DNA of 28,022 nt from Mucidula mucida. Its lineage: Eukaryota > Basidiomycota > Agaricomycetes > Agaricales > Physalacriaceae. Positions within the stretch are counted from its first letter, which is position 1; each line of letters begins with the position of its first letter. The notes under the pieces are model-generated. The model saw nothing but the letters and a program-made list of their open reading frames with translations. It did no database searches and was not told where the DNA came from. A program made the translations under genes and the position numbers. This document shows positions 20,471 to 28,022 of this stretch, one piece after another. The stretch lies in NCBI GenBank assembly GCA_015501055.1, contig JADNYV010000445.1, positions 1 to 28,022 on the forward strand. Reading direction: 5' to 3'.

Positions 20471-21541
20471 ATGTCCCCAGACAACGACATACCTTATTGG
20501 CATCCCATTCGTCGCGCTCTACAGGAGTATGGGATTGATTTGCTCGAAATCTTGCAGCAAAACCTTTGGATCCTGGATGGATTCCAGCCGGTGCTACCGG
20601 ACACGCTTACTACCAACACCTTGGTGGTTATACTGTCTCATATTACTGAGGAGGCCTCTATGAGTGATGAACACGTAGAGACTCACCGTGATGATAGTCA
20701 TTTGCCATCAGAGTACCTGGAGGTCCGGCGTTTCCTTAAAGAGTACCTGGACAGAAATCAGTTCTTCAGCGATCTCACCAATGAAATTAGCAGTGTCAGA
20801 GAACTTACCGAGCTGGAGAATCAACATGACACGTCAGACTCAGAAGACGAGGACGTCAACTCGGACTCAGACTACAATATTCCGGATCTACTTGATGGAT
20901 CTGACTCAGAAGATGAGGAAGACTCACCAAAACAGCACACATTTGTAGAAGACATCCAGGAGGATGCTCTTGAGCAATCAGATGAGGTCCCCGCTGGACC
21001 GTACAGTTTTAGTACTTCGTATGGTGGTGGCTCATCTGAAGTGTTAGAGGTTACCTCGGTCCTCGGACCCTATCCGAGCCATCCAAATGAGGAGATCGTC
21101 GTGTTTATACCAAAGGATTATCCGTCGTGGGAGTCGAGGCGAGGAATCTGGCGGTACCGGAGGTTCAACGTTCACCAGTTTGGATTTTCTGACGACCCGC
21201 CGCCACGTGCTATAGGTAACTTGCTAGCCAACACAGCGGAATACCATCTTAACAGCTGCGCACCCTACCCAGGCGAAGCAGAACCCATTTCAACAAACTG
21301 GGATAGAATTATTGTCTACCGTATATCACCGACACATCATATCATCGTAGATTCATACTATTATGATACTGAATTACCATCTGAGATAGAAATCCGAACC
21401 AGTTGGCTTGAGACCCCGGACTTCTGTATCGTCCAGTGGTACGCAGATGAACGTGGTCGAATGAACGGGCTTACACCACATCTTGACTGGCCCGTAGGCG
21501 CACCTTGGAACGGTGCGGCCGAATGGGCGACGTGTTATTAG
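20471..21541 (+). CDS. Gag-protease linker ORF, unknown, about 356 aa
   Basis: Same frame as gag, but separated from it by a stop and about 140 bases in which other frames also look coding, so it may once have been continuous. First ATG in frame is at 20471 (MSPDNDIPYWHP); the open frame runs upstream to 20438. About 110-190 is acidic (DTSDSEDEDVNSDSDYNIPD). The C-terminal half has a repeated pattern: a VYRISPTHHIIVD strand pair, then ETPDFCIVQWYADE near 21414-21450. A similar unit occurs in the next ORF. I do not recognise a characterised domain; related gypsy elements of Agaricomycetes carry similar uncharacterised text here, as far as I recall. Confidence 0.6.
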   Translation: MSPDNDIPYWHPIRRALQEYGIDLLEILQQNLWILDGFQPVLPDTLTTNTLVVILSHITEEASMSDEHVETHRDDSHLPSEYLEVRRFLKEYLDRNQFFSDLTNEISSVRELTELENQHDTSDSEDEDVNSDSDYNIPDLLDGSDSEDEEDSPKQHTFVEDIQEDALEQSDEVPAGPYSFSTSYGGGSSEVLEVTSVLGPYPSHPNEEIVVFIPKDYPSWESRRGIWRYRRFNVHQFGFSDDPPPRAIGNLLANTAEYHLNSCAPYPGEAEPISTNWDRIIVYRISPTHHIIVDSYYYDTELPSEIEIRTSWLETPDFCIVQWYADERGRMNGLTPHLDWPVGAPWNGAAEWATCY

Positions 21542-22275
21542 AATCAATAGAAGAACTCCTAATGATTCATCAGCCTTTCGCCGGAGACTATGTTACGCCT
21601 CACAATCCTAACATTCGGCGGTTTGAGGTACGGCGTTCCTGGCCTGATGAGGAGTACTTCGAAATTCGAGATAACCACCTAGACTTCGTTGTCAAACTAG
21701 ATGTTGACTTAATGGAAAACGGACTGTTTGATCTTGCCCGATGGTACCGAGTGCAGCTGGCGAAAGTTTGGCGCCAGCACAACTGGGTTGAGTTCTGGGA
21801 GGATATTGGCGAAGAATATGACCTACCAATGTTCGGATATTTAGACTGGGAAATAGAGTTTCGAGAGGAACTATGGTTGAACTTACCTCAGTCTTTATAC
21901 ATCGCGGCGCAAGCACCAGTCACCAACGGCGTAGATCACTCGCCTGATCCCTCCGATGAAGAACCAGGCGCGTCAACGGGGCTTGAGGTCGGCGGAGTAC
22001 AGATCCCGCGAACAATGGTCCCGGCCGTCCAGCGAAATGTGTCTACAGTCAAAGATGCAGGTCGTCGTATTCCGAAGACACTCGTAATCCGCTGCTATAT
22101 CAACGAGAGCCCAATTTGTGCTCTCATTGACACTGGATCAATGGGTGACTTCCTATCAACAACAGTTGCTAATCAGCTTCGCGTTGAAAAGGAAGAGTTA
22201 GCAACACCCTTACCGTTACAGCTGCGGTTCAAGGCTGAGATCCAAAATCAATTCACGAGCGAAAGTACTATTTAA
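21523..22275 (+). CDS. Linker plus aspartic protease, frame-broken at the 3' end
   Basis: ATG at 21523 (MGDVLLESIEELL); the frame overlaps the previous ORF by a few codons in the -1 frame. The first half repeats the linker unit (ENGLFDLARWYRVQL near 21716-21760). Protease follows: ALIDTGSMGDFLS, with catalytic Asp209 counted from 21505 (codon at 22129-22131), as in retropepsins, which cut the polyprotein. The frame ends at TAA 22273-22275, inside the protease domain; its expected continuation (KYQGINESRYFNIVN, then FLFQHAVTVGF) follows in two other frames up to about 22420. Confidence 0.8.
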   Translation: MGDVLLESIEELLMIHQPFAGDYVTPHNPNIRRFEVRRSWPDEEYFEIRDNHLDFVVKLDVDLMENGLFDLARWYRVQLAKVWRQHNWVEFWEDIGEEYDLPMFGYLDWEIEFREELWLNLPQSLYIAAQAPVTNGVDHSPDPSDEEPGASTGLEVGGVQIPRTMVPAVQRNVSTVKDAGRRIPKTLVIRCYINESPICALIDTGSMGDFLSTTVANQLRVEKEELATPLPLQLRFKAEIQNQFTSESTI

Positions 22276-22579
22276 GTACCAAGGCATTAACGAGTCGCGA
22301 TACTTCAACATCGTGAATGTGTCCAACTATGATGCCATTCTGGGACACCATTCCTGTTCCAGCATGCTGTCACTGTTGGATTTAACGATGCGAAGATCAT
22401 TATAGGGAGCAACAGAAGCTTACCTATCATTGGAAAGGCAGTAACTCAGCTCGCGTCGAGAGCTGCTGTCATCTATGAGGCCGGTTTAGATATGTACCGG
22501 AAAGAATTAATAGAGTACGCCCACCTCTATTCCTCAAGGCACACCAAACGCCGCTGCCACCACTTGTGACATCAACCAT
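22265..22579 (+). pseudogene. Broken protease-RT junction of the element
   Basis: Coding text continues in alternating frames: frame 2 from 22265, frame 1 from about 22351, then further shifts near 22525 and 22565 before the RT frame opens at 22580. Each step can be explained by one missing base (near 22250, 22346, 22525 and 22565). No slippery heptamer is obvious at these sites, so they look like lesions or sequence errors and not programmed shifts. Confidence 0.7.
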
Positions 22580-24868
22580 ATGATACCGCTCATCGATGAG
22601 TCGTTAATCTTGCCTTGGCGCCCGTCTCGATGTCCAGAAAAGTTTATGACCAAATGGGCAGCCAAGCGCGATGCGTACATCAAGTCAGGACGTTGGCGGA
22701 TGACCAACGCGACAAACACGGTCCCAATGCTATTGATACCTAAGGTAACTGATAAGACAAAGTTACGTGTTGTTGTAGACTTACACGCGCGGAATGCCAA
22801 CACACGGAAGATGGCATCACCAATCCCAGTAATAGAAGGTATTCTTCAACGCGTAGCGCGCGGAAAGTATCGCTCGCTGATGGACAGCAGCGACGCGTAC
22901 AAACAAGTACGCGTTGAACCCACGCACGTGGATAGAACCACAGTATCAACACCTGATGGCAATATGGTCAGTCTGGTGATGCAGCAGGGTGACTGCAACG
23001 CCCCCGCTACATTTCAGGCTCTGATGAACCATATTTTCTCACCGTATATAGGACGGTTCATGGACGTGTATCTTGACGACATCATTGTGTATTCGGATAC
23101 CCTAGAAGATCACATGAAGCATGTTAAAATATGCATCGACGTGTTGAGAAGGGAAAAGTTCTACCTTGGTGAACATAAGGTGTTCTTCCTGGCAAAGGAG
23201 ATCAAGGTCCTCGGCCGAATTATCAACAAGGACGGTATCCGGATGGATCCTGACAAGGTCGATTCAGTCCTCAAGTGGCCAACGCCGACAAATCGCGACT
23301 TGCTCAGGGGATTTCTCGGCTCCGTCGGTTATCTTGCAGATGACGCGGGAGCCGTGCATATACCAATGGGCGTCTTGAGCGCAATTACGGGAGACACGGT
23401 TCCATTCCGTTGGGGATACACGGAACAACAAGCCTTCCAAGATGTCAAAGATTGTATTGAGAAGGCACGAAATCATAAGCGAAAGCCACTAGATTACTCA
23501 CCTGATGCGCCACCAGTTTGGATGGTCACAGACGGATGCAGTACTGGTGTCGCAGGTTTTGTATGTCAAGGCAATGATTGGCGGAAAGCGCCTATTGCGG
23601 CGTTCTACTCCGCCAAGCTGAATTCAAGTCAGCAGAATTACACAGTTCTAGAAATTGAGATGTTAGCAGGTGTGGAGATGATGCTACGGCATCGTGACAT
23701 ACTACAGGGACTCCGGTTCACTTGGGTCACTGACCACAAGGCCTTGATTTACCTCCCGACACAGAAAGAACTGAAGGGACGTCAGGCGCGCTGGCTTGAG
23801 AAGATCGGCGAGTTCGACTTCACCATAAAGTATGAACCCGGCGAGTCAAACATCGTTGCTGACGCGTTGTCTCAAATATACTCAAACAACGCGCCAGGGA
23901 CTGTACGTACACCTAGTGAATATACATATCATGATGTAGTTGATGACGACTCACTTGATAAGGATGACATACCGGTCGTTGTTGGACTTGAGGCCGAATC
24001 GCGTCTGCTAGATCTAAATGCAGCGCTAGTAAGCGAGACAAAATATATCAATGATATGGAACTAACCTCAATGGTCCTGAGAAGTGCCGGCAAGCCCGAA
24101 ACCAGTACTCAGTTTGCCCGTCGCGTCAAGGATTGTTTCGTTCTTCGAGGCCCTCGAGAACAAAAGGAGGGCGAGGGTACCGACTCGAAAACTTCAAATC
24201 CAACATCAGTACCAAGTTCGCCGCTAAAGAACGACATTACCTCAAGTATGAAGGACCTAGAGAACGAAAATCATGAGGCTAGCGTATTAGAAGTACCTAG
24301 GCAACCGGAGATCAGCAAAATACGCGAGACAGGGCTTCACAAAAGCCTACAAGGACAAGCAACTATACCTAAAAAGGAAACTTTAAAGACGGAGAAAGAT
24401 CCCGAACTTGCAGATCTTGTCGCGAATTCCGGTTCGCTGTTTGATGTCTTGTCTGGAGGGCGTGCTGGTATCAATCTTGAGAACGAGATCCGAAACAAGT
24501 ACGACTCGGATCCTGCATTTCGCGCCGTCTTGAAGAAACCCAAGGATTTCCGAAATTTTGATGTTGAAGACGGCCTTGTCTATATCCGGATGGCCGACGA
24601 GCGAAAGCTTCTATGCATTCCTGGTCTATTCCTGAAAGAGAGAAGTATTAGGGAAATAGTGATTGATGAAGCACATTCGTTACTTGCTCACCTTGGCAGT
24701 CGGAAAACTTTGCTGTACTTGCGAGAGTACGTCTGGTGGAAAACAATGGTTAAAGATGTTGAATCGTACTGCAAAACGTGCATTACCTGCTCGAAAACGA
24801 AGTCAAGTAACCAAAACCATATGGACTTCTGCACCCGCTCGGTCCGCCCGTACGACCGTGGGATGTAA
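22580..24868 (+). CDS. pol: Reverse transcriptase, RNase H and integrase zinc-binding region, 762 aa
   Basis: Copies element RNA to DNA. RT: VPMLLIPK, LRVVVDLHARN, PATFQALMN and the catalytic YLDD at 164-167 with flanking Asp-rich strands; all look intact. RNase H: VTDGCS (Asp318), LEIEML (Glu360), WVTDHKAL (Asp385) and IVADALSQ (Asp428). A polar linker of about 200 residues follows. The integrase zinc finger is His699, His704, Cys731, Cys734. The frame then ends early at 24866-24868. In the CAAAACC run at 24812-24818 one A appears to be missing; the integrase text (PYGLLHPLG, RPWDVIGIDF) continues in the next frame without stops. The true N-terminus is upstream, in the broken junction. Confidence 0.95.
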   Translation: MIPLIDESLILPWRPSRCPEKFMTKWAAKRDAYIKSGRWRMTNATNTVPMLLIPKVTDKTKLRVVVDLHARNANTRKMASPIPVIEGILQRVARGKYRSLMDSSDAYKQVRVEPTHVDRTTVSTPDGNMVSLVMQQGDCNAPATFQALMNHIFSPYIGRFMDVYLDDIIVYSDTLEDHMKHVKICIDVLRREKFYLGEHKVFFLAKEIKVLGRIINKDGIRMDPDKVDSVLKWPTPTNRDLLRGFLGSVGYLADDAGAVHIPMGVLSAITGDTVPFRWGYTEQQAFQDVKDCIEKARNHKRKPLDYSPDAPPVWMVTDGCSTGVAGFVCQGNDWRKAPIAAFYSAKLNSSQQNYTVLEIEMLAGVEMMLRHRDILQGLRFTWVTDHKALIYLPTQKELKGRQARWLEKIGEFDFTIKYEPGESNIVADALSQIYSNNAPGTVRTPSEYTYHDVVDDDSLDKDDIPVVVGLEAESRLLDLNAALVSETKYINDMELTSMVLRSAGKPETSTQFARRVKDCFVLRGPREQKEGEGTDSKTSNPTSVPSSPLKNDITSSMKDLENENHEASVLEVPRQPEISKIRETGLHKSLQGQATIPKKETLKTEKDPELADLVANSGSLFDVLSGGRAGINLENEIRNKYDSDPAFRAVLKKPKDFRNFDVEDGLVYIRMADERKLLCIPGLFLKERSIREIVIDEAHSLLAHLGSRKTLLYLREYVWWKTMVKDVESYCKTCITCSKTKSSNQNHMDFCTRSVRPYDRGM

Positions 24869-24882
24869 TCGGTATCGACTTC

Positions 24883-26847
24883 ATGGACCCGTTACCTGTG
24901 TCGACGAACAGGGATGGGTCGTTTGACATGCTAGCCGTCATCGTTGACCACCTAACTGGCATGGTTCATCTTGTGCCGGGTCGAATAAATTACAAGGCCC
25001 GCGATGTGACGGAACTTGTCTTCGCGGAGGTGTACAAACACCATGGCCTACCTAAAGCAATAGTTAGCAATCGTGATACGCTGTTCACAAGCACTTTCTG
25101 GAACCACTTACACAAGCTGATTGGCACGAAGCTCAAAATGTCGAGCGCGTACCATCCAGAGACTGACGGCATGACTGAACACGCAAATCGAACCATTGGC
25201 CAAATGTTACGGCAGTGTATACGCCCAGATCAGAAGGACTGGGTTGCACGACTACCTGCTATTGAATTCGCAATTAATCTAGCCCGTTCTGAGACAACCG
25301 GATACTCACCGTTTTTCTTGAACTCTGGTCGAGTTCCGAGATCCATGCTGTGGGATTCAGCTAACAAAACCGAATATCCAGCAGTCCAAGTGTTCGCGCA
25401 GCGAATTAAACAGGCAGTAATGGCGGCGCACGACAGTATCTTGGAGGCGCGCGTTAAACAGACATGTGACGCGAACAGGAAAAGAATACCTGTTTCATTT
25501 ACCGAAGGAGACTTGGTCTACATATCTACCAAGAACATCACTTTTCCAAAAGGATTAGCTCAAAAATCGGTGCCCAAATATATTGGACCTTACCGAATTA
25601 TCAAAGACTTCAATGGTAAAGGCCAAAACCTTATGTTCAAGGTTCAGTGGAAGGCCGGAGACGTGACTTGGCTCCCTGTGGCGCAAACCGAGCACCTGGA
25701 TGCGCTGCAAGATTATCTTGAGGCGCTGGGAGTTTCCGATATGTCGCAATTACGAGAAACGGGCGGCGAAGATACTGCAGACGGAGAGGACGCGCAAGTG
25801 CTATACGCAAGTGGAATTACATTTAAAACATGTGATGAAGCTGTTTGTGAATATAAATACGAGCAGGGAGAGCAATTAGAGGCAATAAACTTACCAAACA
25901 CCCTACTTAGCTCTCCAATCCCAATTTACCACCATTCCGTCCCACTTCCTTTATCTCTTTGTCAACACATGCAGCCCCCTTGCCCACCAACGCCGTTTCC
26001 CAATGATCTTGCGACCCCGACAATGGCTCCGCCGCGCTACGCGACGGTGGAACCGGAACAGGTCGACACAGCGACACGTCCGTATGGATTTCACCACCCG
26101 GACTTCTATTGGCATGGTGGCGGTTATTCACTATGTCCTCGTGGTGATGGCGCTATTCGCGTTATTGTTGACGACGCGGCGGTTCAGAGGTGCCTCCAGA
26201 ACAACGAGGATTTAAACGCGAACGGGTATAATCCTCGCGTTCTCCTCGACGACGCCTACTTCCATCTTGCTGAAACCTACAACAGTCTTAACCTGGGCAA
26301 TGGGTTTATCACGGTCAACTTACCTGAGGGTACTATTAACCGTCCTCGCGTTCTCGTCGATTCCAATGCTTTCCTTCCATCCGACGACACCATGATCATC
26401 GACCTTGATACCATCCCTGAATCCACCACAGAATCCATCTCATCCGCTGCTGCCGTTGTTGGAGACGACGACGATGTTGGCTTTGAAATTTACTCGGCAA
26501 CTGGGCGTACTCCATCTCCTCCCCGTGGTCGTCGCACCACTCGTATGCCAAATGGTCGGTTCCTCCGTCAGCAATTGGAGCGGAGAGACAGAGAGGATTC
26601 CATTAATTTCCTCCTGTGGAATGTCGTTGATCAGGCCAAGCGCGAGAAGGAATGGAAGTTGAAGTGGAAGACGAAGAGAGAAGAGAAGAAGCATGAGAAA
26701 GCCCTGAACCAACTCGCCGGTGCTCGTGCCACTGCCCATGGTAGGGATGCATACTCCAAGAGGTACTTTGACGACGACGACACGTCGTCTGCTGGGGTTG
26801 TGATTGCGAGTGGGAGCAGAAGGCAGGTACATTTCGGAGGTAATTGA
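24883..26847 (+). CDS. pol: Integrase core, chromodomain-like end and extra C-terminal region, 654 aa
   Basis: Inserts element DNA into the host genome. The first catalytic Asp (GIDF, codon 24877-24879) is just upstream of the ATG in the same open frame. The second site reads IVSNRDTLF: Asn63 where Asp is expected. Thirty-five residues on, DGMTEHANRT gives Glu99, so the DD35E spacing holds with the second Asp changed. SFTEGDLVYIS and YIGPYRII mark the GPY/F-like part; FKVQWKAGDVTWLPVAQ (about 250-270) resembles a chromodomain. From Met381 (26023, MAPPRYATVEPEQ) the text is unlike integrase and may be a separate ORF; it ends in a Lys/Glu-rich helix. Confidence 0.9.
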   Translation: MDPLPVSTNRDGSFDMLAVIVDHLTGMVHLVPGRINYKARDVTELVFAEVYKHHGLPKAIVSNRDTLFTSTFWNHLHKLIGTKLKMSSAYHPETDGMTEHANRTIGQMLRQCIRPDQKDWVARLPAIEFAINLARSETTGYSPFFLNSGRVPRSMLWDSANKTEYPAVQVFAQRIKQAVMAAHDSILEARVKQTCDANRKRIPVSFTEGDLVYISTKNITFPKGLAQKSVPKYIGPYRIIKDFNGKGQNLMFKVQWKAGDVTWLPVAQTEHLDALQDYLEALGVSDMSQLRETGGEDTADGEDAQVLYASGITFKTCDEAVCEYKYEQGEQLEAINLPNTLLSSPIPIYHHSVPLPLSLCQHMQPPCPPTPFPNDLATPTMAPPRYATVEPEQVDTATRPYGFHHPDFYWHGGGYSLCPRGDGAIRVIVDDAAVQRCLQNNEDLNANGYNPRVLLDDAYFHLAETYNSLNLGNGFITVNLPEGTINRPRVLVDSNAFLPSDDTMIIDLDTIPESTTESISSAAAVVGDDDDVGFEIYSATGRTPSPPRGRRTTRMPNGRFLRQQLERRDREDSINFLLWNVVDQAKREKEWKLKWKTKREEKKHEKALNQLAGARATAHGRDAYSKRYFDDDDTSSAGVVIASGSRRQVHFGGN

Positions 26848-26886
26848 AGAAGACTTCCGATCCAATCACAAGTCTTGGAGGGCGCA

Positions 26887-27217
26887 TGTGACGGACAGGA
26901 GCGAGTTACTAAATATGGACAGGATTCTCGACCCATGGACACAGCCACTCGCAGTCTAAACGCGAACGGACGCGTAATGTACTTATAGCTCGTAGCTTCT
27001 CGTAGTTTCTCTCATTGCTTTCCGTAGTCTATTACCTATTTACTATTACTACTTACACAGGACTCTGGACTTGTATATAAGCTTGCAGAACTCGTGTCAG
27101 TAGCACAGAACAATCTTACCACCCAACCCAATCATCTTGAACGAACCAAACAACAACAACTTATCCTTTTACCTCGTGTGGAACTAGACGTGTATCCTCA
27201 GTCACGCCTATCCCACA
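26887..27217 (+). repeat. 3' LTR
   Basis: 331 bp, same ends as the 5' LTR, TATATAA at 27074-27080. It carries T at 26936 and A at 26953 where the 5' LTR keeps CpG. Confidence 0.97.
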
Positions 27218-27222
27218 GTTTG
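27218..27222. repeat. Target-site duplication, right (GTTTG)
   Basis: Matches 17424-17428. Confidence 0.9.
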
Positions 27223-27283
27223 GCCTCCAACGTCGCGGCCCTCGCATTTCTCTTCCCAACGCATCTCTCTCCCTCTCTCAAAA

Positions 27284-27374
27284 GTTGAGTGGTCTTCGGG
27301 ACCTGAATCATCGTCGCTCTACCTCCCGCTATCGTCTCAAGCCAATGGAAGGGTCTTGGCTATGGTAGGGCCCC
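27284..27374 (-). pseudogene. Third fragment of the 677-aa gene family
   Basis: About 90 bases nearly identical to 16919-17012 (three substitutions seen) and less close to 6140-6250. It covers the acidic DDD...EDHSTFD region near the N-terminus. It ends at the same GGGCCC as copy 2, then changes to AT-rich DNA. It lies 67 bases outside the retrotransposon, in the same orientation as copy 2. Confidence 0.9.
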
Positions 27375-28022
27375 GGGCTTCAAGGAGCGACTCTTCGAGG
27401 AATTTATTAATTCCTTGCTTACAGAGTAAACACCAAATTTCTTCATAACCAATGTACAGTAACACCTTCATAGAGCATTTCATCATTAATTTTAGTAGAT
27501 TTTGATTTGTACAAAATGTACTTTACTAGTTTGAAAGCAAAGCCTCTATAAAAATTTCAAGTAGCCTGATGTGCTTTGTGACCTCGTCATTAACTTCTTT
27601 ATCATTTGCCTTGTTATGCATAATGACAAGCTTACATTCTTTACTAGTGGTTGATTGTTAAAGAAGTGCCGCCGCTGCACCATGAGAGCATTTTTGTTGG
27701 ATAAAGGGTAAAATAGCTTGTAATATTGTTAAAGAAAGTGAATGGCCTTCAACGTCTTTGTTTTAGGCATAGCTATTGTTAAAGTCCAAGCTGGTCTCTT
27801 CATCAATCCATACTTAACGGATCCAGACCCAATCCACATCCTTACTCACCAACTCACTCTTGTACATACTGACTTGCAACTATCATCTTCGGCACTATGC
27901 TAATTTACTTACCATGTTTCAGTTCCATACTTACAGTTTACGATACTCACTATGCCCATGTCACCCTTTTAGATACTAGTATACTTACTATATATAAACC
28001 ATAGTCTACAATAGTGTACAAT
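27375..28022. other. AT-rich right end of the window, no gene
   Basis: Base composition is clearly more AT-rich than the rest. No coding region recognised. A perfect short palindrome GTACA-AAA-TGTAC lies at 27509-27521. See the candidate transposon end at 27455. Confidence 0.5.
27455..27560. mobile_element. Possible end of a pogo/Fot1-like DNA transposon
   Basis: TA followed by CAGTAACACCTTCATAGAGC resembles the terminal repeats of pogo-type Tc1/mariner elements, which insert at TA. No inverted partner and no transposase are visible before the window ends, so this rests on resemblance alone. Confidence 0.3.

Larger units (their letters stand above)
17429..27217 (+). mobile_element. Ty3/gypsy LTR retrotransposon, 9,789 bp, full length with pol frame breaks
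   Basis: Bounded by two 331-bp LTRs that begin TGTGACGG and end TCCCACA (TG...CA), with a 5-bp target duplication GTTTG. Internal order is gag with CCHC knuckle, a two-ORF linker, aspartic protease, reverse transcriptase, RNase H, integrase and a chromodomain-like end; RT before integrase is the Ty3/gypsy order. The LTRs differ at two sites only (17478 C against 26936 T; 17495 G against 26953 A), so the insertion is recent. No PBS starting TGG follows the 5' LTR. A short purine stretch (GGAGGG) precedes the 3' LTR. Several one-base breaks in protease-RT and integrase mean it is probably non-autonomous as written. Confidence 0.97.

Noticed and set aside
21505..21541. Programmed -1 frameshift between the two linker ORFs
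   Set aside because: The overlap is short and has no slippery heptamer or clear stem-loop that I can see.
1..28022. CRISPR arrays, rRNA or tRNA genes
   Set aside because: No spaced short repeats or recognisable RNA gene signatures were seen by eye; a tRNA scan was not possible.

Overview
The window reads as nuclear DNA of a basidiomycete, most likely an Agaricomycete. I infer this from very short introns (44-61 nt) with GTNNGY-type donors, a fungal SRP68 homologue, fungal kinase-like and HNH-like families, and a Ty3/gypsy element of the type common in mushroom and Rhizoctonia-like genomes. No species is claimed.

Layout. 1-1848 (+): the 3' part of SRP68, four visible introns or intron edges plus one frame break. 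2280-6732 (-): an HNH-like gene remnant, then a 677-aa gene with a possible PD-(D/E)XK core. 6909-8117 (-): a three-exon pseudokinase-like gene. 8881-9606: a fused relic made of a dead SRP68 fragment (+) and a dead fragment of the kinase-like gene (-). 10157-11830 (-): a four-exon gene joining an enterotoxin-A-like ADP-ribosyltransferase domain to four hemopexin repeats. 13037-17012 (-): a second, partly broken copy of the HNH-like plus 677-aa gene pair. 17429-27217 (+): a complete-length 9,789-bp Ty3/gypsy LTR retrotransposon with 331-bp LTRs and a 5-bp target duplication. 27284-27374: a third scrap of the 677-aa gene family. The last 650 bases are AT-rich and may hold one end of a pogo-like DNA transposon.

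The accessory genes between SRP68 and the retrotransposon all lie on the minus strand and look like a rapidly evolving, duplicated cluster of nuclease-like, pseudokinase and ADP-ribosyltransferase proteins. The two copies of the gene pair are diverged at both ends but identical over about 2.44 kb in the middle, which is what gene conversion or a very recent exchange would leave. The ART-hemopexin fusion is the most unusual gene in the window.

The retrotransposon is young by its LTRs (two differences in 331 bp, both in CpG context), yet its pol region carries several one-base frame breaks and an Asp-to-Asn change at a predicted catalytic integrase position. It is therefore probably not autonomous as written, unless some of the one-base gaps are sequence errors.
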